DNA of 47,046 nucleotides from an uncultured Bermanella sp. (GCA_913058575.1 CAJXRF010000047.1:1-47046); one strand, 5' to 3'. Positions 17,999-25,940 are shown, counted from the stretch's first letter. A program made the numbers and translations. The notes: generated by a model from the sequence alone, not told the origin.

Positions 17999-18412
17999 AT
18001 GAAGTTCTTTACCGAACCTGATGGTCATTACAGTATTGAGGTGAAAGGTCGCACATTGGTGTTTGTGATTGATGGCGTGGTGGATATGGAAATGGCGTTG
18101 CGCTCGATGTTGGAGTTTAAGATTAAAGTGACTGAACTATCAGAGCCCTACTGGGCTTCTTTGATGGATTTGAGCTGCTGGGGTCTTCACCCGCCAGATA
18201 TTGTTGATTTCATACATGAGTTTCACGAATGGGCCGAGAAAAATGGTCAACTGGCAGAAGCAGCTGTGGTCAATAGCAGTGTTTTAAAAGTAATGGCTCG
18301 AGATAAGCTTGTTGAAAAACGAGGAAAAATGGTCCATCAGGAATATTTTAAAACCTATGCTGAAGCCGTTGAGTGGCTTCAGCATTTATCTCTTTATGAT
18401 GAAGAGTCGTGA
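17999..18412 (+). CDS. STAS/SpoIIAA-like protein of unknown function at the end of the MSHA operon
   Basis: A 137-residue soluble protein with no signal or membrane segment. Alternating strands and helices (YSIEVKGRTLVFVIDGVVDMEMAL, then PYWASLMDLSCWGLHPPDIVDFIHEFHEWA, then AEAAVVNSSVLKVMARD, and a final EYFKTYAEAVEWLQ) resemble the SpoIIAA/STAS fold of small regulatory proteins. I do not recognise a named gene. It starts 45 bases after mshQ and is probably cotranscribed, but it is not part of the classic msh set. Its stop abuts that of ntrC with no gap. The AVVNSS segment could hold a phosphorylatable Ser as in STAS regulators, which is speculation. Confidence 0.7.
   Translation: MKFFTEPDGHYSIEVKGRTLVFVIDGVVDMEMALRSMLEFKIKVTELSEPYWASLMDLSCWGLHPPDIVDFIHEFHEWAEKNGQLAEAAVVNSSVLKVMARDKLVEKRGKMVHQEYFKTYAEAVEWLQHLSLYDEES
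18357..18385. terminator. Hairpin inside the end of the STAS-like gene, possible MSHA operon terminator
   Basis: ATGCTGAAGCC and GGCTTCAGCAT form a perfect 11-bp stem with a 7-base loop, followed by a T-rich stretch (TTATCTCTTT). It lies within the last 20 codons of the gene. No other terminator is visible between this gene and the convergent ntrC. The T-tract is imperfect and translation would cover the site, so its efficiency is doubtful. Confidence 0.4.
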
Positions 18413-19834
18413 TTAGTCTTCTACTGTTTCGGCACTTTCTTCCATACCTAACTCTTTAATTTTACGAGTTAAAGTATTTCGTCCCCAGCCCAATAAAAGT
18501 GATGCGTCACGACGACGACCCGCAGTGTGTTTAAGGGCCGTTTCAATCATTATGCGTTCAAAAATTGGCACGGCATTGTCTAATAACCCTTTTTTACCTT
18601 GAGCCAATTGCTGGTCGGCCCAATTCTGCAGGGCTTGCTCCCAATTATTAGAAGTAGTGACTTTCTCTTCTTGGTTTAACAATTCTGGCGGCAGGTCATT
18701 TATATGCACTTCGCGGCCCGATGCCATGACGGTAATCCAGCGGCAGGTGTTTTCTAGTTGCCTAACGTTACCAGGCCAGCTTAGGGTGCATAGGTAATCT
18801 TCGGTATCGCTTTTTAATATCTTTGCTTCAACGCCTAGCTCTTCAGCAGCACGATTTAAAAAGTGATGTAATAGACGCGGTACATCTTCACTGCGCTCTG
18901 CCAGTGCGGGTAAATTAATACGAATAACATTTAAGCGGTGAAATAAATCTTCACGGAACTTACCAGATTTAACCAGTATTTCTAAGTTTTGGTGGGTGGC
19001 GGCGATGATGCGAACATTCACTTTAACTGGGGTGCTACCACCCACTCGATAAAACTCTCCATCGGCCAACACTCGCAATAAGCGAGTTTGTGTATCCGCT
19101 GGCATGTCACCAATTTCATCTAAAAATAACGTACCGCCATCAGCCTGCTCAAATCGCCCGCGACGTTGACCACCAGCCCCTGTAAAGGAGCCTTTTTCAT
19201 GGCCAAATAATTCTGATTCTATTAAGTCTTTAGGAATGGCCGCCATGTTTAGCGCCACAAATGCTTCTTCACTACGCGGGCTGTGTTTGTGAAGGGCGTG
19301 GGCAACTAGTTCTTTACCAGTGCCAGATTCACCATTAATTAACACCGTAATATTAGAATGCGATAAGCGCCCAATAGCACGAAACACTTCTTGCATGGCT
19401 GGCGCTTCACCAATAATTTCAGTGTGCTGATATTCTTCGGTTGTGCTGTTGCTGGCCGCTGCGGCGGTTTCTTGTTTGTGATTAATGGCGCGTTTAATAA
19501 GATCCACCGCTTCATCTACATCAAACGGTTTTGGTAAATATTCAAATGCTCCTTTCTGGTAAGAATTCACAGCGCTGTCTAAATCGCTGTGAGCGGTCAT
19601 AATGATGACAGGAATATCAGGCTGCACTTCGTGTACTTTCTTTAATAGGCTTAAGCCATCGATACCAGGCATGCGTACATCACTGATGATGGCATCTGGG
19701 ATTTCACGGTTTAAAGCGTTTAAAACTTTATCGCCATTTTCAAAAGAAAGGCTTTCGATATTCTCTTGCTCTAGAGCTTTTTCAAGTACCCAGCGAATAG
19801 AGCGATCATCATCAATTATCCAAACTTTGTTCAT
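18413..19834 (-). CDS. glnG: Nitrogen regulation response regulator NtrC (GlnG)
   Basis: Sigma-54-dependent activator of nitrogen-limitation genes. The 473-residue protein has a receiver domain with acidic pocket DDD (8-10), phospho-acceptor D52 (SDVRMPG) and K102. The AAA+ domain carries Walker A GESGTGKE (168-175), the sigma-54 contact loop GSFTGA (215-220) and [12 protein letters not shown] (Walker B). The C-terminal Fis-type helix-turn-helix reads [28 protein letters not shown]. Start 19834 gives the standard [10 protein letters not shown] opening with GGAG 6 bases upstream. The loop has Ser where GAFTGA is usual. It lies 90 bp after ntrB, with a hairpin (CACCATG/CATGGTG, 19886-19905) in between. 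NtrB is its kinase. Confidence 0.97.
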   Translation of the reverse strand: MNKVWIIDDDRSIRWVLEKALEQENIESLSFENGDKVLNALNREIPDAIISDVRMPGIDGLSLLKKVHEVQPDIPVIIMTAHSDLDSAVNSYQKGAFEYLPKPFDVDEAVDLIKRAINHKQETAAAASNSTTEEYQHTEIIGEAPAMQEVFRAIGRLSHSNITVLINGESGTGKELVAHALHKHSPRSEEAFVALNMAAIPKDLIESELFGHEKGSFTGAGGQRRGRFEQADGGTLFLDEIGDMPADTQTRLLRVLADGEFYRVGGSTPVKVNVRIIAATHQNLEILVKSGKFREDLFHRLNVIRINLPALAERSEDVPRLLHHFLNRAAEELGVEAKILKSDTEDYLCTLSWPGNVRQLENTCRWITVMASGREVHINDLPPELLNQEEKVTTSNNWEQALQNWADQQLAQGKKGLLDNAVPIFERIMIETALKHTAGRRRDASLLLGWGRNTLTRKIKELGMEESAETVED

Positions 19835-19924
19835 AATGTACTCCGGTAAATGCTTTAAACTTTTTGGTTTTCTATGAGTTATTCTCACCATGAAATTACA
19901 TGGTGGCGATTCAATTTTTTAAGG

Positions 19925-21040
19925 CTAAGTAAGGACGCCCTGATAGTCATCAAGTCCCAGCTCCAGTGGCAAATAAATAGAGAACTGAGTGCAGCCTGAT
20001 TTGCTATCACACTCAATAATGCCTTGGTGTTGATTCACAATGGATTGGGCGATGGATAGCCCCAACCCAGTGCCTTCGGCACGACCACTGACCATGGGAT
20101 AAAACAAACTTTCACGAATATTTTCAGGAATGCCCGGGCCGTTATCTACGATGGCAATATGCAGTACCAATCGATGACGGATATGACCAATGGTGAATTG
20201 GCGAATGGTGCGAGTTTTCAATGTGATTTGTGGCGGATAGTCACTCTGTGGTGCTTGTTGCTCGGCGTGTTCTAATAAAGCCTGCATGGCGTTGCGGGTA
20301 ATGTTTAACAGCACTTGAATTAGCTGTTCTTTATCGGCTAAAAATTCGGGGATACTAGGGTCGTAATCTCTCACTAGTTTAATACGTTCTTGGGCTTCTA
20401 CATTAATTAAACTGTAGACTCGCTCAAGCACTTCATGAATATTGGTTTCTTTACGCTCCAGCAATTTGTTGGGACCCAGCATTTTGTCCACTAGGTTTCT
20501 TAAGCGGTCCACTTCTTCAATGATGATCTGAGTGAACTCTTTTAGCTCATCGGTCTCTAGCATACGAGACAATAATTGCGCGCTGCCGCGAATTCCCCCC
20601 AGAGGATTTTTAATTTCATGGGCCATGCCTCGTACTAATAGCTGAGTGGAGGCTTGTGTATTAATAAGCTCTTCTTCGCGACTGATGCGGATTAGGCGGT
20701 CTCGTGGGTGCATCTCAATGAGCAAGCAAGGTGCTGTATCAAACTCCATTGGGCTGACACTGTAATCCAGCGTGACTTCTTGATTATTCATGAGACGAAT
20801 TTGAGCCTCACGCTTGGTATAGGCATGTTCATTAGCAATGCTGTTGCTTAAGCTTTGTTTTTCATCTTGGCTATCTAAAAAGAAATGTTCAGCAGGCTCC
20901 CCAGCGCAGCGTCGACCGCTCACCTGCAACAATGCCTCTGCTGCTGGGTTTAAGTAGCGAACGGTTAAATCTTGGTTAAGCACCAAAATAGCACTATCCA
21001 AATGATTAATGAGTTGTTTATAAAAAACGAAATCAGCCAT
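19925..21040 (-). CDS. glnL: Nitrogen sensor histidine kinase NtrB (GlnL)
   Basis: Cytoplasmic kinase/phosphatase that phosphorylates NtrC when nitrogen is scarce and is switched by PII. The 371-residue product has a PAS domain (about 12-110), a dimerisation/H-box with H141 in GMAHEIKNPLGG, the N-box NITRNAMQAL (N250), G1 DNGPGIP (299-305) and G2 GTGLGL (323-328). There is no membrane segment, as expected. Start 21040 is chosen for the AGGAAAAGGG just upstream and the standard MADFVFYKQL opening. A small CCTAG/CTAGG hairpin touches this ribosome-binding region. A 46-bp palindrome upstream separates it from the DUF4124 gene, so a separate ntrB promoter or partial readthrough is likely. Confidence 0.96.
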   Translation of the reverse strand: MADFVFYKQLINHLDSAILVLNQDLTVRYLNPAAEALLQVSGRRCAGEPAEHFFLDSQDEKQSLSNSIANEHAYTKREAQIRLMNNQEVTLDYSVSPMEFDTAPCLLIEMHPRDRLIRISREEELINTQASTQLLVRGMAHEIKNPLGGIRGSAQLLSRMLETDELKEFTQIIIEEVDRLRNLVDKMLGPNKLLERKETNIHEVLERVYSLINVEAQERIKLVRDYDPSIPEFLADKEQLIQVLLNITRNAMQALLEHAEQQAPQSDYPPQITLKTRTIRQFTIGHIRHRLVLHIAIVDNGPGIPENIRESLFYPMVSGRAEGTGLGLSIAQSIVNQHQGIIECDSKSGCTQFSIYLPLELGLDDYQGVLT

Positions 21041-21142
21041 AAGCCCTTTTCCTAGCGTTCTAGGAACCTGTGCGGGAACAATTTGATCAATTATAGGCTT
21101 TAGCAATATCTAAGCCAGCTCCCGAATGCACTGTTTTTGCTG

Positions 21143-21188
21143 AGAAAAGCCACTAAATGCCTTAATTAAGGCATTTAGTGGCTTTTCT
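21143..21188. terminator. 46-bp perfect palindrome, probable bidirectional terminator
   Basis: Two 23-base arms (AGAAAAGCCACTAAATGCC plus the TTAATTAA centre and the complementary arm) form a perfect, loopless palindrome between the DUF4124 gene and ntrB. Both strands have short T-runs after the GGCTTTTC edge. It would end or attenuate glnA-DUF4124 transcripts before ntrB. The perfect symmetry is unusual for a simple terminator. Confidence 0.7.
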
Positions 21189-21307
21189 TATTTTAGTTGA
21201 AAAATACACAAGCACTAAATTAGTGCGCTTGAATATTATAGGGCAGATAAGGGGGGCATTATGTTGCACGCCCATTCATTGGAAAGGGTTAAATAGGCGT
21301 GTGGGGA

Positions 21308-21835
21308 TTACCGAGCGTTATTGCGATTGAGAATAGAAGGGCGCTGTACATGGATGCGGCGATTTCCACTGGAGACTAATAGTTGACCATTGTATTTCAC
21401 TTTAGCCTGCAATAAATGCGAGCCTCTGGCGATATTTTCTAATTGAAAATTCAGCTGTGCACCACTTTTAACGACCTTACCATCCAATAACAAAGTGACC
21501 TCGTGTTTAGGTTGCAGGGCTGGGGCAATATGAAGCTGGATGGAGATGCTGTTGGCTTCTCCTGCAGTAATGACAGCCTCTTGCTTAGGGGTAAGGATGC
21601 TAAGTGTGTTATATCCTGCAAAGGGCTCACCGTCTTGAGTTTGGCTGGCAGGGCCTTTCTTTTTTTCTGGAATCTTTAAGGTTTTCAATTTTTGTATGGC
21701 AGGTAAGTCGGCTTTTTTAGCATTGGCTGGTGGCTCATCACCATATACGCGCACGCCATTCTCATTGACCCAAGTAAACACTTCGGCAACGCTATGTAGG
21801 CTAAACATCAGTAATAAAAGGCTGCACAGTTTCAT
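21308..21835 (-). CDS. Secreted DUF4124-domain protein between glnA and ntrB
   Basis: A 175-residue exported protein. A signal peptide (about residues 1-18, LLLLMFSLHSVAE) is followed by a DUF4124 motif (VFTWVNENGVRVYGDEPPANA; the family pattern is Y-x-W-x-D-x-x-G-x-x-x-F-x-D-x-PP), then a linker. The C-terminal part is beta-rich and Ig/fibronectin-like (HEVTLLLDGKVV, GSHLLQAKVKYNGQLL). The function of DUF4124 is not known. It stands downstream of glnA and upstream of ntrB on the same strand. This position recurs in marine gammaproteobacteria to my knowledge, but a role in nitrogen sensing has not been shown. The terminator after glnA suggests its own promoter in 21836-22078. Confidence 0.85.
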   Translation of the reverse strand: MKLCSLLLLMFSLHSVAEVFTWVNENGVRVYGDEPPANAKKADLPAIQKLKTLKIPEKKKGPASQTQDGEPFAGYNTLSILTPKQEAVITAGEANSISIQLHIAPALQPKHEVTLLLDGKVVKSGAQLNFQLENIARGSHLLQAKVKYNGQLLVSSGNRRIHVQRPSILNRNNAR

Positions 21836-21920
21836 AAATAGGGCTCAAAAAAAACACGTTCACTGTAGCTTATATTAATTACTAGAAATACGCCTAAAAC
21901 CAAGTTGTGTGAAGTGCTTA

Positions 21921-21951
21921 CATGGATGTAAGTACTGAGCTTGAGTCAGGA
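21921..21951. repeat. 31-bp direct repeat, copy 1
   Basis: This 31-base unit (starts CATGGATGTAAG, ends GAGTCAGGA) recurs exactly 48 bases later. Its left edge extends into a perfect palindrome, TTACATGGATGTAA (21918-21931), in this copy only. Confidence 0.9.
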
Positions 21952-21968
21952 ACATTCAAGCGGTGCTG

Positions 21969-21999
21969 CATGGATGTAAGTACTGAGCTTGAGTCAGGA
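21969..21999. repeat. 31-bp direct repeat, copy 2
   Basis: Exact second copy of the 31-base unit at 21921-21951, with 17 bases between copies. The GTGCT preceding each copy is also shared at slightly different spacing, so the ancestral unit may have been about 38 bp. Confidence 0.9.
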
Positions 22000-22078
22000 T
22001 GATATAAGAAATACGACAGAGTCAGTAATGGTGATTCTTTCAAACGCATGACGAGGCTTTTGAGAAAGCTTTGGCCAT

Positions 22079-22102
22079 AAAAAAAGCAGCCCAGAGGCTG
22101 CT
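22079..22102 (-). terminator. glnA transcription terminator
   Basis: On the minus strand AGCAGCC-TCTG-GGCTGCT is followed by seven T residues, a strong Rho-independent terminator about 115-135 bases after the glnA stop codon. On the plus strand the T-run is shorter and offset by one base, so it is mainly a glnA terminator. Confidence 0.9.
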
Positions 22103-22159
22103 CTTTTTACTACGCATAATTTCGAAAAATTACACAGTGGTACAAGTCAAATGAAACAG

Positions 22160-22204
22160 GGCTGAATTAAGGTTTGTGCACAAAGCACGTCATTTAATTC
22201 AGCC
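22160..22204. other. Inverted repeat in the glnA 3' UTR
   Basis: GGCTGAATTAA and TTAATTCAGCC form a perfect 11-bp stem enclosing a 23-base loop. The loop contains the perfect palindrome TTTGTGCACAAA (22173-22184). It begins 10 bases after the glnA stop codon on the minus strand. It lacks a T-run, so it is more likely an RNA-stability or processing element than a terminator. Confidence 0.65.
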
Positions 22205-22214
22205 TAAATTGACT

Positions 22215-23621
22215 TTATACAGAGTAGTAAAGGTCAAATTCAACTGGGTGAGTGGTGTGCTCAACCAAGTAAACGTCTTCCATTTTAAGATCGATGTAAG
22301 CTTCAATCATGTCTTTAGTGAACACGTCACCTTGCACAAGGAAGTCCATATCTTTTCTAAGCTCGTCTAGCGCTTCACGTAGAGAACCAGCTACCTGTGG
22401 GATAGCAGCGGCTTCTTCAGCTGGAAGGTCATATAGATCTTTATCTGCAGCATCGCCAGGGTGAATCTTGTTTTTAACGCCGTCGATACCAGCCATAAGC
22501 ATTGCAGCGAATGCAAGGTATGGGTTGGCACATGGATCAGGGAAACGAGCTTCAACACGCTTACCTTTAGGAGACGCAACGTATGGAATACGGATAGAAG
22601 CAGAACGGTTACGTGCAGAGTACGCAAGCATTACAGGGGCTTCAAAACCAGGGATCAGACGCTTGTAAGAGTTAGTTGAAGGGTTAGTGAACGCATTCAA
22701 CGCTTTAGCGTGCTTGATGATACCGCCGATGTAGTAAAGAGCAGTTTCAGACAATCCAGCATAGCCGTCGCCAGCAAACATGTTTTCGCCGTCTTTCCAG
22801 AAAGACTGGTGAACGTGCATACCAGAACCGTTATCACCAACAACTGGCTTAGGCATAAAGGTAGCAGTCTTGCCGTATGCGTGAGCTACGTTATGAACAA
22901 CGTATTTCATCATTTGAACTTCATCGGCTTTCTTAACGAGTGTGTTAAAACGAACACCGATTTCGTTTTGGTTAGCCGTGGCTACTTCGTGGTGATGTAC
23001 TTCAACATCAAGACCGATGGCCATCATGGTGTTACACATAGCAGCACGCATGTCGTGAGAGCTATCTACTGGTGGCACTGGGAAGTAACCACCTTTAACA
23101 CGTGGACGGTGACCCATGTTGCCGCCTTCGATAGTCGCAGCAGAGTTCCATGCGCCTTCTTCAGAGTTCAACTTGTAGAAACAACCTGACATGTCAGCGC
23201 CGAATTTAACGTCATCAAAGATGAAGAATTCTGGTTCTGGACCAAAGAAAGCTGTGTCGCCAAGGCCTGTAGAAGTTAAGAACTCTTCAGCACGTTTTGC
23301 AACAGAACGTGGGTCACGTTCGTAGCCTTGCATAGTGGCAGGCTCGATGATGTCACAACGTAGGATTAGAGTGCTGTCTTCAGTGAACGGGTCAAGGAAG
23401 GCAGTAGTGTCATCTGGCAAAAGAATCATGTCTGATTCGTTAATGCCTTTCCAGCCTTCAATTGAAGAGCCATCGAACATCTGACCTACTTCAAAAAATT
23501 CTTCATCAACGTAAGAGCTAGGAATAGAAACGTGCTGCTCTTTACCTTTTGTATCTGTAAAGCGAAGGTCGACCCACTTTACGTCATTATCTTTAATTAG
23601 CTTCAGAGTGTTCTCTGACAT
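22215..23621 (-). CDS. glnA: Glutamine synthetase, type I (GlnA)
   Basis: Dodecameric cytoplasmic enzyme making glutamine from glutamate, ammonium and ATP; the first step of the GS-GOGAT cycle completed by gltBD in this window. The 468-residue product has the N-terminal DLRFTD and [11 protein letters not shown] motifs, the metal-binding [13 protein letters not shown], the ATP-site [16 protein letters not shown] and the R-site NRSASIRIP. The adenylylation loop contains Y397 (KDLYDLP), so this is the GSI-beta type controlled by adenylyltransferase GlnE. Start 23621 ([10 protein letters not shown]) has GGAG 7 bases upstream. A sigma-54 promoter and NtrC-like sites lie upstream, and the DUF4124 gene and ntrBC follow downstream. 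Confidence 0.98.
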   Translation of the reverse strand: MSENTLKLIKDNDVKWVDLRFTDTKGKEQHVSIPSSYVDEEFFEVGQMFDGSSIEGWKGINESDMILLPDDTTAFLDPFTEDSTLILRCDIIEPATMQGYERDPRSVAKRAEEFLTSTGLGDTAFFGPEPEFFIFDDVKFGADMSGCFYKLNSEEGAWNSAATIEGGNMGHRPRVKGGYFPVPPVDSSHDMRAAMCNTMMAIGLDVEVHHHEVATANQNEIGVRFNTLVKKADEVQMMKYVVHNVAHAYGKTATFMPKPVVGDNGSGMHVHQSFWKDGENMFAGDGYAGLSETALYYIGGIIKHAKALNAFTNPSTNSYKRLIPGFEAPVMLAYSARNRSASIRIPYVASPKGKRVEARFPDPCANPYLAFAAMLMAGIDGVKNKIHPGDAADKDLYDLPAEEAAAIPQVAGSLREALDELRKDMDFLVQGDVFTKDMIEAYIDLKMEDVYLVEHTTHPVEFDLYYSV

Positions 23622-23711
23622 GGTGTAACTCCAATATAGAAGACGGTTTGCGTCCGATAGTAATAGCGATTGGCTCAAATGGCCCGCACATATTGTACTG
23701 TGAGGTCTAAG

Positions 23712-23727
23712 AGCAAAACGCATGCCA
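23712..23727 (-). promoter_or_regulatory. Sigma-54 promoter of glnA
   Basis: Read on the minus strand, TGGCAT-GCGTT-TTGCT matches the sigma-54 consensus TGGCAC-N5-TTGCW at all but one position, with exact 5-base spacing and the invariant GG and GC. It lies about 90 bases before the glnA start, giving a leader of about 80 bases. It fits the presence of ntrBC downstream of glnA. Confidence 0.85.
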
Positions 23728-23789
23728 TTCATTAATGAGCGTGCAACCCAGTGAAGTTCAAGAGCCCAAATAAAACAATTGGGTGGCGC

Positions 23790-23806
23790 TGCACCAAATC
23801 AATGCT
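23790..23806. promoter_or_regulatory. NtrC-binding site 1 upstream of glnA
   Basis: Minus-strand AGCATTGATTTGGTGCA matches 13 of 17 bases of the E. coli glnA site AGCACTATATTGGTGCA (from memory), with both half-sites GCA and GGTGC in register. Its centre is about 97 bases upstream of the expected sigma-54 transcription start, a usual enhancer distance. Confidence 0.75.
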
Positions 23807-23819
23807 TTAGCCATTAAAG

Positions 23820-23836
23820 CGCACTATTATCGCGCA
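23820..23836. promoter_or_regulatory. NtrC-binding site 2 upstream of glnA
   Basis: CGCACTATTATCGCGCA has one good half (GCACT) and one degenerate half (GCGCA). Its centre is 30 bp (about three helical turns) from site 1, similar to the spacing of the paired strong NtrC sites of enteric glnA. It is weaker than site 1 and its assignment depends on that spacing. Confidence 0.55.
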
Positions 23837-24030
23837 TAATTCTCGACGCCCCTGAAATGTACCTGGTGCCCAAAAAAAGTGTGCACATTATAGGTTCAAG
23901 ATTTGTTAGTTGATAGTTTGTTTGTGCCTAGATGATGAACATTTTCAGTAACTCGTTCATTTAGATTAAATTTTGTACAAAAAATGTGCTTTTTCCTGTG
24001 TTTTTCATAGCTTGCTAGGCTCAAGATGGC

Positions 24031-24036
24031 TATAAT
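24031..24036 (+). promoter_or_regulatory. -10 element of the typA promoter
   Basis: A perfect TATAAT lies 44 bases before the typA ATG. No good -35 hexamer is found at 16-18 bases upstream (the best nearby string, TTGCTA, is only 13 bases away), so the assignment rests on the -10 alone. Confidence 0.5.
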
Positions 24037-24079
24037 CGCCGCCTAAATTTTTCAGGCTCGTCTGACAGGACATACTTTT

Positions 24080-25912
24080 ATGATTGAGAACCTCCGTAAT
24101 ATCGCCATCATTGCTCACGTTGACCATGGTAAAACTACCTTGGTTGATAAACTGCTAGAGCAATCCGGTACTCTTGATCGTAAAGAGTTGGGTGGCGAGC
24201 GTGTGATGGATTCCAATGATCAAGAAAAAGAGCGTGGTATTACCATCTTGGCGAAGAACACCGCCATCAAATGGGATAAATACCGTTTTAACATCGTAGA
24301 TACACCTGGGCACGCCGACTTCGGTGGTGAAGTAGAACGTGTAATGTCTATGGTTGACTCTGTGCTACTTATTGTAGACGCAGTAGATGGCCCTATGCCT
24401 CAGACGCGCTTCGTAACTCAAAAAGCATTTGCTCAAGGCCTTAAGCCAATTTTGGTTGTTAACAAAATTGACCGTCCAGGTGCTCGCCCTGACTGGGTAA
24501 TGGATGAAGTTTTTGACTTGTTCGATCGTCTTGGTGCCACTGAAGAGCAGCTAGATTTCCCTGTTATTTACGCTTCTGCTATTAACGGCATTGCTGGTAC
24601 TGATCCAGAAGATATGTCAGAAGACATGACACCTTTATTAGAAGCCATTGCTGAAAACGTGCCAGCTCCACAGGTTGATCCTGATGGCGATTTCCAAATG
24701 CAAATTTCATCACTTGATTACGATTCCTTTAAAGGCGTAGTGGGTATTGGCCGTATCACCCGTGGTACGTTAAAAACCAACTCCCAAGTGACTATTATTG
24801 ATGCAGAAGGGAAAACCCGTAACGGTAAAGTAGCTGAAGTTAAAGGCTATCACGGTCTTCATCGTGTAGTGGTTGAAGAAGCCAGCGCCGGTGACATTGT
24901 ATGTATTACAGGTATCGAGAAGCTAGGTATCTCTGACACACTTTGTGTGCCTTCCAATGTTGAAGCCTTGCCTCCTCTATCTGTAGATGAACCAACGGTA
25001 AGCATGACTTTCCAAGTAAACAACTCTCCGTTTGCTGGTAAAGAAGGTAAGTTTGTAACGAGCCGTAATATTGCTGAGCGTTTAGAAAAAGAATTGATCC
25101 ACAACGTGGCGCTACGTGTAGAGCCTGGCGAAAGCCCTGAAAAATTCAAAGTTTCAGGCCGTGGTGAATTGCACCTTTCTGTATTGATCGAAACCATGCG
25201 TCGTGAAGGTTTTGAAATGGCAGTAGGTCGTCCTGAAGTAGTTCAAAAAATTGTTGATGGCGAAGTTCAAGAGCCATTTGAGCAAGTGATGATTGATGTG
25301 GAAGAGCAGCATCAGGGTCCTATCATGTCTGAAATGGGTGATCGTCGTGCTGAGATGACCAACATGGTTCCAGATGGTAAAGGCCGTGTTCGTCTTGAAT
25401 TCATGATGCCTGCACGTGGCTTGATTGGTTTCCGTTCTGACTTCATGACCATGACAAGTGGTTCAGGTATTTTGACCAACGTATTTGATCACTATGGTCC
25501 TGTACAGGCTGGTTTGGGCTCTACTCGCCACAACGGCGTAATGGTTTCCATGGTAACTGGTAAAGTACTTGGTTTTGCTTTGTTCTCTCTTCAGGATCGT
25601 GGTCGTATGTTTGCGGTTCCGGCTCAAGAAGTTTATGAAGGACAGGTTGTTGGCTTGCATTCTCGTGATAACGATTTGGTAGTTAACCCAACTAAAGCTA
25701 AGCAATTAACCAACGTCCGTGCATCAGGTACTGATGAAGCGATTAACTTAGTTCCAGCAATTAAGCACACGCTAGAGCAAGCACTAGAATTCATCGAGGA
25801 TGATGAACTGGTAGAAGTTACGCCTTTAAGTATTCGTATTCGTAAGAAGCATCTTACTGAAAACGATCGTAAGCGCGCTAACAGTGGCAGTGCTGCTAAC
25901 AAGAAAAAATAA
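24080..25912 (+). CDS. typA: Ribosome-associated GTPase TypA/BipA
   Basis: Translational GTPase of the EF-G family that binds the ribosome and supports 50S assembly and growth under cold or other stress. The 610-residue product has G1 AHVDHGKT (12-19), the switch-I segment ERGITI, G3 DTPGH (74-78) and G4 NKID (128-131). EF-Tu-like domain 2, EF-G-like domains III and V, and the TypA-specific C-terminal domain with GGxLxxF-type basic tail ([17 protein letters not shown]) follow. Length is standard. AGGA lies about 10 bases before the ATG. It is divergent from glnA and ends in a clear terminator, so it is probably monocistronic. Confidence 0.98.
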   Translation: MIENLRNIAIIAHVDHGKTTLVDKLLEQSGTLDRKELGGERVMDSNDQEKERGITILAKNTAIKWDKYRFNIVDTPGHADFGGEVERVMSMVDSVLLIVDAVDGPMPQTRFVTQKAFAQGLKPILVVNKIDRPGARPDWVMDEVFDLFDRLGATEEQLDFPVIYASAINGIAGTDPEDMSEDMTPLLEAIAENVPAPQVDPDGDFQMQISSLDYDSFKGVVGIGRITRGTLKTNSQVTIIDAEGKTRNGKVAEVKGYHGLHRVVVEEASAGDIVCITGIEKLGISDTLCVPSNVEALPPLSVDEPTVSMTFQVNNSPFAGKEGKFVTSRNIAERLEKELIHNVALRVEPGESPEKFKVSGRGELHLSVLIETMRREGFEMAVGRPEVVQKIVDGEVQEPFEQVMIDVEEQHQGPIMSEMGDRRAEMTNMVPDGKGRVRLEFMMPARGLIGFRSDFMTMTSGSGILTNVFDHYGPVQAGLGSTRHNGVMVSMVTGKVLGFALFSLQDRGRMFAVPAQEVYEGQVVGLHSRDNDLVVNPTKAKQLTNVRASGTDEAINLVPAIKHTLEQALEFIEDDELVEVTPLSIRIRKKHLTENDRKRANSGSAANKKK

Positions 25913-25940
25913 GTCAGTTTAAAGCTTAGGCTTTACTGCG

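Larger units (their letters stand above)
21836..22214. other. Intergenic region between the DUF4124 gene and glnA
   Basis: These 379 bp hold, in order along the plus strand, a 31-bp direct repeat in two copies (21921-21951 and 21969-21999), a small GCTTT/AAAGC stem (22056-22069), the glnA terminator (22079-22102) and an 11-bp inverted repeat just after the glnA stop (22160-22204). No convincing protein-coding gene is visible. A 26-codon plus-strand ORF (21922-22002) is generated by the direct repeat and lacks a ribosome-binding site. Confidence 0.7.
23622..24079. other. Divergent glnA-typA regulatory region
   Basis: This 458-bp gap holds the glnA leader and sigma-54 promoter (23712-23727), two NtrC-like sites (23790-23806, 23820-23836), and the typA -10 element (24031-24036) with a typA leader of about 40 bases. 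An AT-rich stretch (about 23870-24005) lies between the NtrC sites and the typA promoter. I see no gene in it. Confidence 0.75.

Noticed and set aside
21261-21296. Eleven-codon ORF with AAGGGGGG upstream near the DUF4124 gene
   Set aside because: Too short and in no meaningful position; the purine run is probably chance.
21922-22002. 26-codon ORF MDVSTELESG... as a small gene
   Set aside because: The frame is created by the direct repeat, has no ribosome-binding site and stops straight after the second copy.
22710-23189. Long plus-strand open frame opposite glnA
   Set aside because: It lies fully inside glnA on the other strand, reflects glnA codon bias and has no start signal or recognisable domain.
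23854-23870. GAAATGTACCTGGTGCC as a third NtrC site
   Set aside because: Only the right half (GGTGC) matches; the left half lacks GCA, so it is at most a half-site.
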